The notes under the pieces are model-generated. The model saw only the letters and a program-made list of their open reading frames with translations. It was not told where the DNA came from and ran no database searches. Shown here piece after piece: positions 38,159 through 49,900 of a stretch of DNA of 64,000 nt. The stretch is from Setaria digitata (lineage: Eukaryota; Nematoda; Chromadorea; Rhabditida; Setariidae), in NCBI GenBank assembly GCA_003640385.1, contig RCAB01000272.1:22785-86784 (forward strand), read 5' to 3'. The translations under genes and the position numbers were made by a program. The number at the start of each line of letters is the position of its first letter. The stretch's first letter is position 1.

Positions 38159-41100
38159 AACCACTTAGCAATATCAACAAAAAAAGAACCTGAGCAAGTA
38201 AAGAGACCGCATCAACATCATCCATATACAGAGCTGTCAATAAAGGTGTTTCACCGTTATTATCGGGAATATTCACAGGCGCACCCGCTTCTATTAATGC
38301 TTCTAACAAACTTAATTTTAACTTCTTAACAGCAATATGAGCTGGCGTATAACCGGAGCAATTTTTTTTGGCTAAAATATTCTCTCTGTTGATATCAGTT
38401 CCATTTTCTACTTCCTCACTATTACTTGTTTCCAAAATTTCTTTATAAATTGCATCGTTATATACCTCTCCCAAATAATGCGCAACCTGAAAAATTAATT
38501 TTCCATTTGAAACTAGAAAAACATAAAATTATTTGCTTATTTTATCTTAGACTTTTCCTTTCCACAAGCTAGTATCATTGTGTATAATTTCGATCATTTT
38601 ACACTAAGAAATAAGTAAGCGAAATAAATAAATACAATGTAATATGCTCTGTTGAAATTAAGCAATTACAAAGACTTCTTCTATACTGCTATAATTTAAA
38701 TATTAGGAAAAAGAAAAAAAAAAAAGTCTACATTAAGTAGAATTATCTTCTATAAGAGTTGAAATTTTTAGTGTATTTCGACAAACTCAAAAAACTTACT
38801 GTATCCAAATTATTATCAACAACATTTCTCTTGGCACCAGCACTAATTAGGTAATGCACACAGTCTGGATCACCGGCTCGTACCGCACAATGTAAAGCTG
38901 TTTGGCCTCGAACATTCGGCGCATTAAGGATTTTTTGACGGTCCATTTCATTGCTACATTGACATAAAACCGATAGCATTGTTTTTAGCGCAAAATTTTG
39001 TTTATTACGTGCTGCCACGTGTAAGGCACTGAAGCTAATAATAATTACTCATCCTTCCATTAGCATATTCACATCATTACGTTGCTTCATTAAAAAAAAA
39101 AAAAAAAAAAGTTAAAATTATTAAGACTGCTTTTAGTTATTGCTGTTGTGTTTTTAATGTTACTGAAATAGAATGGCATGTTATGGACAACATACCTGAA
39201 TGAAATATACCTGTTTATAGTTAGACAACTTACCTTTCTTTGCTTCTAGAACGAATTTTATAAAACAGCAAGCACTTTTGCGAACTTTTAACTAGCCTCT
39301 TTATATTTGTAAACATACAACGAGCAAGTTTTTAAAAAGAAAAGTTTTCTTTTTGAAGATTAGAAAAATTAATAGAGACTTGCAGCCGTCGTTATCAGAT
39401 GTACCAAGAAGTGGTACCAACGGTTTAACCAAAGATAACGGTTCTCCTTCAGCGGCAAATTCGAATAACGATGCTATTAGCGCTTCCTTATCAACAGCAT
39501 CTGTTTTATCTGTGCTACTCGTATCACTGAAGATATTATGAACACGATGATATTCATTTCCCGAAATGAATGAGCTAACCTTATCAAATCAAATATCACG
39601 GAGTGACCGGAAGTTCAATCTTAAAACAGAAAAGGATTCAGGTAATTGATAGATGTTAATGTAATTCCTTTATCTTTTCACACGTACTTTGACGTTTCAC
39701 TAGAAGTAGCAAGTTTGCCATTCTTCTTCCTACCTCTCTGTTTTTTTTTTTTCTTTTGAAGTCAAAAATACAAAAAGAAAGGAGAAATTTGATTTGTATC
39801 TGGAAATAATAAACCAAATAATTATCACTAAACAGTTATCGCTTAGTAGATCAAATAATTATCACTAAACAGCTAATTATAATTAATTACTGACATGAAA
39901 ATCAATAATATATTACCTATATGAATTCCATCACTCAGTTCTCTGATTATTTAATTTCAGTGTACGAAGATTCCCAATACTATATTATAATGAGTTACAA
40001 TAATGACTTCATATCATATTCACATATCTATCATCAATGCATGATAAGACTAATCAATCACCTGACATGAAATTGTATTGGTAATTCTAATTGTTGTGGA
40101 CCGTTTCGTAGAAATATTTTGAAGCTATTTGTTACGGATATTGCTTTATCTGCTTGCTCCGGAATAATAAGAGGCGGTAAAGAAAATATAACTAGCTGAA
40201 AATGTTCATCTATTTTACTTAAACTTTTCAAGTTCAATTCTTTCCTTTTTAAATACTATTTGAAAAATATTTTTTTACAAAAAATGCTTAATTAATTACT
40301 TTTTCTTATTCAAAATTAACAATAATACAGTAAGATAACTCTTACCTTATCATAGATTTTCAATCGTTCAACAGGTAACATTCGATTACCAATATCAACA
40401 AATATACTAATATCATTAATTGGTTTACTTAATAACAACCATATTGTTTCCTTAGTGTTTCGTATAATATTATGACTTACTTCAATTACTTGAAGCGGTC
40501 CTATAAAATCAATTATTCATTGTTTTAGGGATTTAAAAGGAAAAAAAAAATTGATTGATTAATTTGAATATCTTGCTGCAAGAGTAAAACGATATACCAT
40601 TATCACGATGCATAATATCAGAAACAATCACTGAAGAAGCAGAAGCTGTTGCTGCTTCAACGATTATTCGAATACTTTCCTCTTCTTCTGTCCACCTTTC
40701 ATCAACTTTTTTCGTACCACCACTGCACTGTTGATTTGCTTCAGCTGATTGGATCGATTCGTGTTGGCCTGTTTGTATCGGTTTTGTAATGTATAAATCT
40801 TCAAATCTGAAAATCATCGCACTGGAATGATTAATACCTTTTGCTATGACTAACACACTGATCAATCGATAATGCTTCAGTGAAACCTCAAAGTTGAAGA
40901 AAAATTTCCAAAAAAAAAAATTCTTTAATGACTCATAACCTGATATGTTTGATACTTTACAAGCTAAACTCATCATCTGTCAGTGAAATCATCTAATTTT
41001 ACCTTATGATATGTTAATGAATTCATTGCCTAACTGACTGATAATATATTGTTTACGGTAATTATATCAAGCATCATTTGTATCGTATCAAATTACTCTA

Positions 41101-41677
41101 ATCTCTTCACAAATTTCATTTAATTTCAGTTTACATGAATTCTATTTGTACCGCTCTGAACAGCATTAAAATCATATATTATCCAATATCTTAAAAATAT
41201 TACTCCAACAAATGATACCGAACTAGGAAGTAATTAATAATAATTAACAATAATTTAATAGTAATAAAAATAATTAAGTGGTGTCATCAATTTCTTCAGT
41301 TTGCATCTACAATTAGCAGTGCAAAAATGGCCAGCAACATTATTTAGCATTTTTTCTTTTTTTTTGTCTAATTGTTAAACTTATTAATGAGTGAAATGGA
41401 AACTTAGATAACATATCGAGTGAAAAATTCACTACTGAAGAAATTATTACTTATGTGTAGTGGATTCAGCAATATGGACGATCGGTTGTTGAGGTGTAAT
41501 GATAAGATGATGCGGTCGAAAATCGGCTGTTAAAAGGTTGACAGTAACGACGACAGGTTGATTTATTGATAATGTAACAGAGAAGCTAAGTGGGATATGA
41601 TCAGAGAATGTGGATGAAGGTGGCGCTTCAAATTGAAGTACAGGTAATGTGCTTGCACCAAACAAAGATGTAACCAT
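36699..41677 (-). CDS. p105-like NF-kB relative: degenerate Rel + IPT + ankyrin + death domain
   Basis: Eleven exons (41451-41677, 40598-40806, 40346-40500, 40062-40195, 39380-39526, 38800-39028, 38190-38486, 37926-38055, 37593-37790, 37037-37212, 36699-36800) join in phase to 667 residues. C-terminus: a death domain whose core (LSKILDVEDKWAILADHLG, then SSPTMMLLDQYE) parallels p105, followed by STVTQSLEDMGETLGVRLIQ and the end. Before it: six ankyrin repeats (about 285-515; GQTALHCAVRAGD, GYTPAHIAVKKLK, GDTPLKVACKKKN) and an acidic linker. Residues about 140-240 resemble the Rel dimerisation/IPT domain (ETIWLLLSKPINDISIF; LVIFSLPPL). The N-terminal 135 residues keep scattered RHD-N similarity (VTVNLLTADFRPHHLI; SSVIVSDIMHRDNGPLQVI) but lack the RFRYxCEG recognition loop. 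There is no glycine-rich processing region, no basic nuclear signal after the IPT domain, and no C-terminal DSGxxTS degron. It most likely acts as an IkB-like cytoplasmic or nuclear regulator. The true start could lie further upstream. Confidence 0.8.
39815..39872. repeat. 21-bp direct repeat in p105-like intron
   Basis: The 21 bases beginning CAAATAATTATCACTAAACA occur at 39815-39835 and again at 39852-39872, separated by 16 bases. This is a small local duplication in an intron. Confidence 0.8.
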
Positions 41678-43129
41678 TGTTGCACAGCAATCTACCAATT
41701 CGCAGTGACGTTAACCAATCAGCCGTTCATAAGATGAATTCAAGTTCGAGCTCGGGCTTAGCACACTTCAAATCTCTCACTCCCACTCTCCCTCTCCCTC
41801 TCTCGATTCTTTTCTTTAAAACAAAAACGCACACTACTCCCGAAATCCATTCAAAAAGCAGTAGTGTCTACCCACTTAATGAAAAAGACTACTGGTCGTT
41901 AATTATATAAGTCTCGATACGTCTACCTATTTATCTTTCATAATCATTTGCGTTACAGCGCTCTATGCTTGAATCTAATCCAGCCATTGATATTGCTGCT
42001 GCAACTGCAGCAACAGTTGTAGCTAATGTTAATAATTGCTACTCCTTTCCTTTCTGCTATTACTGCAAATAATTCCTACAGCTTTTTATTGGACTGTGAT
42101 CAGCTGCAGCAAATGAGAATCGAATCCAACTTTTTTGCAATTGAATCAACACCGAAGTAAAATGCGAAATTAGTACTAAATGACGTGGAATATCTAGCAT
42201 TCATTATCCGTAAGGAGTGAAGAGTTACATTAAAATGTTACATATCTTGCTTGTTCAGTACTGCCTAATCAAAGACCATTCCACATTTCATAAGGCTGTT
42301 CACTGCAACTGGGAAAGAAAGGAACAGTTAATTCGTGTTTCTTTGTTACCTCTGTACTTTTTGTTGTCATAAAAGCCTCCTGAATAACAAAGTAAGAGGC
42401 AAGTTGATTTAATTAATAAGGCAAGAACTGAATATTGGGATAAATCGGATACTGGAAAGTTTGAGGAAAGAACGGAACAAGATTATGCATAGAGGGAAAC
42501 ACTTTGGATGGGAATGAAAATCATGACAAAAATACAACAGGAACAGTAAAAACACCACGCCAAAAAAAATTTTCAAACTAAAATTAAACCACTGATGAGC
42601 AGAAAACTTTTCATCAAGCCCCATAAAATCTTATCGGTAGGACAGGAAGAACAAATGCAAGCTTCTATCTTGAATATGTGACGCACATATTCAAGATAGA
42701 AGCTTAAAACCCTCCCCGTGACATAATGATAAAAAAACAACACAAACAAAAATAAAAAATTCAAAGAAATAAAGATCAGGGCCCCATACATGCTCAGTTT
42801 ATTCTTAATTTCAACAAATTGCTAAAGAGATTATTAACCTGTGACAATCGGACCAGCGTATAAGTTGAAATTATGCCTTTTCCCCAGAAGTTTTCGGTAT
42901 CCGACTTGAAGTGTATTACCGATAACTGGGAAGCATGCAGTATTAGATAATCAAGCCATAATTTCTTGTGAAAGTTTTTTAAAGAAGTACCTTCACACAA
43001 AAGATTAAAAACTGTTTATAAAATATTTTTATAAAATATGCAACAATCCGCACTGACGCAACATAAAACATGGAAGATACGAAATACTAATAAAATAATC
43101 AATTACTAAACCAATATTATTATTTTCAA
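41678..43129. other. intergenic, upstream of p105-like gene
   Basis: Separates the p105-like start from the IMP4 stop codon; both genes are on the minus strand. It contains a long hairpin (42659-42705) and short minus-strand frames without recognisable domains. I looked here for a missing Rel recognition-loop exon and did not find one. Confidence 0.5.
42659..42705. repeat. near-perfect inverted repeat, 22-bp arms, 3-nt loop
   Basis: Arms starting AAGCTTCTATCTTGAATATG and ending in its reverse complement are exact over 22 bases with the spacer ACG between. It is in intergenic DNA. There is no poly-U tail or transcript context to call it a terminator or miRNA. Confidence 0.9.
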
Positions 43130-45216
43130 TTATTCATCATCGATTGGTAATGATAACATAGGAGGCCTTTTCCTGGCTGAATTAGTATATGACCGTAGAG
43201 CCCACTCAGCTTTTTCAGCATCAGCATTGTCAATCGTACCCATTTTGATTAAATATGCTGAAATGGCAACGATAAAAAAATAAAAACAAAGAAAACCTTA
43301 TAATCTAATAACTACATTCTTCCAAATAGTAATCAAGTGTGGAATCTATCTTTAAATGAAATCTCGTATCACTATGGGCCGTTAAATTAAAATGTCATGT
43401 TTTTCACTTATAGAACCTATTGACCAGGTACTATTCAGTCATGTCCGTCGTGACAACTTCTTGCGCTTATCTGCAGTGGTGGTATATATGTTCGATTATT
43501 TTGTTTGTTATCGTCATAGACCAGCGCATAACTTTATTTCAAAATATGGAAACTTACGCCTCATTTCAAATCGTGGGCCAATTTCTTTTAGCACTATTTC
43601 ACCATGTTCATCTTTGCTGTATGTATGATGCCGAAAACTAATAAAATCCTGAGTATTGCTAAAAGTTATGATCCGTCGACTATCGATCTTTGGTACAGGA
43701 AACAAATGTTTCAATATCGTAGTTAACTAAAAAAAGTTACTGAATATAAATATCAACCGAACGAATATCTGTAACAAAAAATCAATATTCAAACAATGTC
43801 TTCCCGTACCTTACTTGAAAGTCTCAATGCCTGAATTCGATCACTGATAAAAGGGTAAGATTTAAAAAAGAAACATAGCTTACTCTGCGTCCAAGAGGTG
43901 AATTAAGACCATCAAATATAAGATGTGGATATTCCTCTGACATGGTTCCACAATCCGGGACATCATGCCGCATCACTACATTTGCTAAGGTAAAATAAGC
44001 GGTAGGTCCAAAGGGTAGATGACAAACAATCATTCCATCGGGATTACCACGCGTTTCATGCAGTAATATAAAATCCGTAATCTTAAATATATTGTAATAA
44101 AGAGAAATAATTTAAAATATACCAACAACGTTCTTGTGATAAATCAAGTAGAAAATGCTTTCCTAAATAACATAAATTGACTTTCTAAACTTATTAGAGG
44201 AATCCCAATTGAGTAATTGGGAAATCTGCAGTTAATTTGGAGACGTTTACTATATAACATTTATTTAAAGATTAATATTCATCATAATTTCCTGACAAAA
44301 TGTTACGGAAGATGGGGATTCAAATATGAACGAAGCTCAAATTTGGTGAATAAGGAACTAACATCATTAGCTTTACAAGCCTGCATTAGTTTCTTGATAT
44401 CATAATGACCTCGATTGATACGCTGAGCATTCGGAAACATCAAACGCATTTCCTACAAAGACACCATTTCAAGGATCAATTTGATAAAATATTTAGATAA
44501 AAATTTCATTCAATATTTTTTCAGTTAATTTTAGCAGAAATCGAAGGCGAAAGAACTGCAAAAGTTGTATTCAAAATACGAACAAAGAAAAAAAAATACT
44601 TTTAAGAAAATCTTAAGCTTAGCTGACGGCTCACGACTTGTTGTTAACACAACTTTTGGATCAACGGCACCAGCATAACGATATTCATCATCAATGGGTG
44701 ATATTTCTCCTGAAAATGCCAACAGCAAAAATGTTCTTCAAAGCAAGATAACACTGTCATCAGATTCTAATAAAAATAGGTGCCCGTGAATTCAGCAAAA
44801 AGTGCTGGGACCAAAGATGCTCAATATCTACGAAACCGGAAGTTTAGTCTTCGCAGATTAACTTTGTCTTCCACTTTTGCTATATATCATATCACCTATA
44901 AATGAAGCTTACACTTTTTGTCACATAGCAAGTATTTCAATTAAATATTAAATTTAAATCGATTATGGAAAAAAAGAAACATAAAGGAGAAAACCGAAGA
45001 AAAGAAGTGGATTCTCTGTCAACAAACTTTCTTACCTCCCCATTCAGCATCTTGCTGTAATTTTATAGCATGCTTCCTCAAATGAGTAGGTAGAGGTTTG
45101 TCTTCATCTATATATTTCTTTACGGCTTGTCGTTTTTTATTTATCGACCGCTGTTTTTCTTCCAGACTTTTCCGGTAAACATATTCGAGACGCAACCGAC
45201 CTTCACGCCTAATCAT
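43130..45216 (-). CDS. imp-4: IMP4, U3 snoRNP / SSU processome Brix-domain protein
   Basis: Six exons (45036-45216, 44600-44709, 44363-44452, 43884-44081, 43558-43726, 43130-43257) join in phase to 291 residues, the same length as human IMP4. The N-terminus [20 protein letters not shown] is a basic helix. The Brix domain carries [65 protein letters not shown] and GPRFEMRPYLIKMGT. In this family the protein works with IMP3 and MPP10 in the nucleolus to anneal U3 snoRNA to pre-rRNA for early 18S processing. A TTTCAG acceptor (AG complement at 45229-45230) lies behind a poly(A) leader before the ATG, a likely trans-splice site. Confidence 0.95.
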
Positions 45217-45932
45217 TTTTTTTTTTTCCTGAAATTCATATCTTTTTGGTAACTCAAAGTCAATAATTATAGAACAACACTGATATATATGAGTAAAAAA
45301 TGTGGAGAAAAGGGCCTTTCGCAAAAACTGAACTTTGCCACTACTATTTTTGTTTTTGTAAAATTGAAAACAAAAAAAAAACTTCCGGACATTGTATGAT
45401 AGCGAAGTACAGAATGATGACTTTATTTCTCTCCAAAAAGTTGGATCGAAATGATGCTAAGCTTTTCCCTGAGAATTAACTCAGGAACAGAAGTGAACAA
45501 TTATAAATATTCCAGAACTGTCGGACTAGTACAAATAACGGAAGTTTTGTATCAGTCAAATAATTGATTCATTTAGTATGCCGAATATACTAAACTACAT
45601 GCAGATTAGCATAGTAAGTGCACCGTTGACATAAAATATCACGGAATTCTTGAGAAATGTCGGAATACATTATCCATAATATCTTTTCATCCATATATCT
45701 CAACACTTTCCTTTCTACTGTCTCAAGCAGAATCAATTAGTGATAGGGCCAAGTAGGCAGTAACACTGCCCACCGAAAAGTGGAATGGTGCTACAGAATC
45801 CGAATATGGGATCTTATGGCATAGGCAGTATAATTTTGGACGGTCATGATGTTTTTCGGAACAAAAATCGGATAAATTCGATGAAATGCTCATTCCACAA
45901 TATATTTCACTAATTCTATCAAATTTTGAGAA
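45217..45932. other. intergenic, IMP4 upstream region
   Basis: Holds the IMP4 trans-splice acceptor and presumably its promoter or, if co-transcribed, the spacer to the small reading frame upstream. Nothing else was recognised. Confidence 0.4.
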
Positions 45933-46201
45933 TTAAACTCGATTAATTATATGACCTGAAATGCATTTTCTTTCCTTTATAAATTAAAATACTTACTGGA
46001 AATATACGTGCGAAAATGAGGTCGTCCGTAAGAGGCAATTGTGGCACGAATCAACAGCTCAGGTACACCTATGGTGCAAACTTCATCACTTTCGTGGACG
46101 CTTGATATTAAGCGGTTGTCCACTGACTTCTGTTTCGACGAATTGGAGGGTGATACTTGGACGTGATTCCGTTTACACTTAATGTATTCTACTGTTGACT
46201 G
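45933..46201 (-). CDS. unidentified small reading frame, 5' end unresolved
   Basis: An exon at 45997-46201 encodes a polar stretch ending ASYGRPHFRTYIS and closes with a strong GTAAGT donor. It joins in phase to a short last exon (45933-45955, acceptor TTTCAG) ending IINRV and stop. The composition is protein-like but matches no family I know. An upstream ATG at about 46231 is in another frame, so the start codon or first exon is missing from my model. It lies upstream of IMP4 on the same strand and could be the promoter-proximal partner in a nematode operon, which is only an inference from spacing (about 700 bp). Confidence 0.35.
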
Positions 46202-46975
46202 CTAATGTTCGGGAATCCGGAAAATATCTGTGGTATCATTCCTGATGCTTCTGTGATAGAAGATGGAGGATGGGAGATTGGACTAATTGATTAATTAACG
46301 ATTGATAGGTTGTTATATTAAAAAAAGCTTGATTATTCCAAAGTTTCCTTCTTTAATTGATAGGTGGTTTGTTGTAATGTGTGATAACTTTAGACGTATA
46401 TATTATATTTTTTTTATTTTTGACTGTAAAGAGTACAACGTCTAATAATTTATACACACACGTACCATTGCATAAGTTTGAACAAAGAAAAATACAATGG
46501 AAGTATTTACATTAGACTACACGTATTGTATCATTTATTCATGTTGCCTGCGTGATGATTGTTCATACGTATATTACGTGGGAAATATTTACTAATTGCA
46601 AATGCTTCTGATGCAATAACACTTACACGTCTTCTGTCTAAGTCAAATTTCGCGGATATGAAAACATTCCGGTCAAGGATTTGTAGTTCGGTGATATTCA
46701 TCCGTAAAACTGAAATTTTTTCAGAAAAAAATTATTCCACGATAAAAGAAAAGGCATCATATATAAAAAGTGAATTTTAATAACCCATAATACATTCCTC
46801 AATGTATGTTTTNGGATAAAAGAAAAGGCATTATATATAAAAAGTGAATTTTAATAACCCATAATACATTCCTCAATGTATGTTTTTCGACCTAAAATTT
46901 ATTTAAAAGAATGCAGCAGATTAATACACTAAATTTATGAGCGAAAGCCAAAAAATAAAAAGGATGAAAGTAATA
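46202..46975. other. intergenic with assembly scar, BPI 3' flank
   Basis: Holds the 3' flank of the minus-strand BPI gene and a single-N scar at 46813. No coding or RNA feature was recognised. Confidence 0.5.
46741..46888. repeat. assembly scar: duplicated segment around single N at 46813
   Basis: About 70 bases beginning GATAAAAGAAAAGGCAT and ending CAATGTATGTTTT occur on both sides of one N. The copies differ by one C/T substitution, as two alleles would. Confidence 0.85.
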
Positions 46976-49900
46976 TTAAATGTGATCAGTAGCTATAGCC
47001 AACGGGTTGGACAGCTGAGAAGAGAGTAATGAACCTTTCGGTATGGGTATTGGAAATCCGGTACTTAAAAAATTATTAATGGAACGTTGAAGCATTTCGG
47101 AACTCAGCAATGCAATATCAGATAATTCATCATCGCTTATATCAATATCTCCATATTTCTTCTCTAATTGAAAGCTATCCATTGATGTCTTTCCAAGTAA
47201 TGTGTTATTCTATAAAAAGTATTTCTTTTTTTTAAATAATTATAATAATAATAAAAAAGAAAAAATAGAAATAATTGTTCTTGGAAAAGTTCAAATAAAT
47301 CTTAAAGCAAAAAAGAAAAATCATTACTTCAATATGTAAATGTACGTTTGCAACAATATCCAAAGCAAATGTTGCCGCTTGGCGGCTTGTTTCATTATCT
47401 GCTTTTATGTACAAAAATACCAGACCATTTACATTAATCATTAACACACCTTTAATTAATGTAAATTTATTTTAATTCTGCGTTTTTGTTTTTAGGTTTC
47501 AATTTTTTTTCCACTTTTTTTTTATTCCCTTTTCTCTTTTTTTATGAAGTATGCTTTTTGCTGTTATTGAATTTTTATATAATGTTATCTTAAATGGGCA
47601 AATTGAAGCCAAAAAAGGAAATAATAATAATAAAATAATAATTAATGATAATAATAACAATAATAATAATGATTAGTAATAATAACAAGGATAAAAATAA
47701 TAATGATGATAACTAACAATAATATTAATAATGATAATAAGTAATAATAATAATTAATGAGTAATGTAAAAGGAATTTTCACGAACCACCCAGTTTCTCT
47801 TGAAATAAAACTACAGGCGCTCGAGTAGGCGTAAAAATAAGTTGCACTTTGCTATTTGGATATTGTTCAGATATTTGTGGTATCACATCAGCAAAGCAAA
47901 CTCCAGTTGTACAAGATGTACGGAGCAACGGGCCTAACGATGAAATTGTCTTATCGTCCACAACAAACTGTAACAAATGTTCCCTGCAAATTTCTGGTTG
48001 AAAAAAAAAGCCTACAAATGATAATTCTCTTAAAGCCTAAAAGTGATAATTTTTCCATTAGCCATAGCAAGAGCTATTTAGCTATTAAATGTTGCAAAGT
48101 TTCGTTTTTCTTTTAGTTTAGAAAAAAAAAAAAAAACCGACAAAAAAGATGTCTACATTTTATTTTGGCATAAAGTTTTGTTTAAACATGCGTGCAATTA
48201 ACTTTTACTATGCGTAAGTTGCGCAACAAAAGAAGTACACTACTATAAATGTATCAGTTCGTTGATATAATGAACGAATGAATAACATTTTGCTTTTTTT
48301 TTTTCTTAATTCTAATTTTCAACTGATTCAAATTCAGTTGACGTGGACGTTACGTGTTAGCTTAATTATTTCTATAAAATTAGGTAAGAAAAAACGTTAG
48401 CTTACGAGAAAGCATGATAAAGTAATGCGTTGGCAATGTAATCAGATATCAACAAATGGATCATTGCATCATTAACAGGCTTATTTGGCCAAGACATCGG
48501 TGCTGCACTGAATGGAGTTCTTTTTGTTTCAGTAGCTGTGACTGAAACCTCACCGATGTTAGATATTTCCACGGTATCCTCGTAACATGATGGATCTTCG
48601 CTTAATCTGAAATATTAGTAGCAATTAGTATGAGCTCGAAAATTAATTAGTTAATTTGGTTATTCGTAGAAATACGCCAAAGCATACGGATGAAAATGAA
48701 AGCCAAAGCTTTTAAATTTCAAATCTTTCAAAGAAATGATTGTGAAAAAGTTCGCATCTATTCAAGTATTAAAATATTGTTCAATTAACATAAAAAGCGA
48801 GGCAGCAGTAGTGTTTACATATGCATGTGTGCATACAGACACACAGACACACACTTTACAGTTAAAGAAACTTCGACTAACCTGAAGTTAGTAGAAGTTC
48901 GGGAAATTACTTCCTGAAAGTATCTCATCCGAAACTTATAAAGCAAAATCTTTAACTATCATAACCGAATAATCATAATATGAATTTGAAAATTTCGATG
49001 AATTTATGGTTTTTCGTCCGAAAACAAATAGTACCTACGATTTGCGGTGCAAATTTATAAAATTATTCACAGCATATTGAATTAATACAAAAAGCAAAGC
49101 AGCGGTAATGTTTATAAATGCATGCATATTATATAACTGCCTTCACAGTAAAAAAAAAAAAGAAAAAAGCTTGAACTGACCTGAAATCGATGTAGATCCT
49201 TGAAACTAATTGCTGCAATGTTGTGTAATTATAATTATTCTTTACCACTCATTGAAAGTACTCATTTAACCGGTTCAATCTTATTATCTTCCTTTTTCGC
49301 TAATCAAGCATATCAGTGCTACAGAAAGAATTATTCTACAGAATGATAACTGATAATAGATACCGTGTGCGAATTATCAGTGGCTTGTAAGCCTTGCAAT
49401 ATGAATAGAAGTATTGAGAAATAACCAAACAGTTTTTGCTAGGATTTCTGATAAATGTTAAAAAGTGATGGAAGAAAAAAAGTTACCTCAAAAAATGGAT
49501 AACTAATACCAATATTAAATGCTCGAAAAGTTTCTATTAATTCTTGACCATTAGGCAATCCAACCAATGCGCCAAATGTATTAATTCGTACCGCATTAAG
49601 CAATGATGTTTTTGTTTGGGTTTGTAATAATTTTTCATTAAAATCTTCGTTGATAAATTGAGTCACTTTTTTGCAAATTAATGCTTGAATTAGTGAGCGA
49701 ATTTGTTCCGAAATTCCTTGCTAAATATAATTTTAATATATTTTGCGCAATACTATGAAATTAAGACATCATAAAAACTCATGTAATTAGTGTAATTTTA
49801 ACTAAATATCAGCGAAGTAAATTATTAGACAACTATCAGAATAAGTACATTAACTCAACTTATTTCATCTTTTTTTAAAAATTTATCTGTTGTTGCTATC

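Noticed and set aside
42794..43000. Minus-strand frame beginning MCEGTSL upstream of the p105-like gene, considered as a missing Rel recognition-loop exon
   Set aside because: Only the three residues CEG match. The preceding RFRY part and the following Gly/Pro-rich segment are absent and the splice phases do not lead to 41677.
43804..43850. Possible extra in-phase micro-exon between IMP4 exons 4 and 5
   Set aside because: It would insert seven residues where IMP4 has an exact-length match ([10 protein letters not shown] against R-VSDILRYLF). The direct junction is better.
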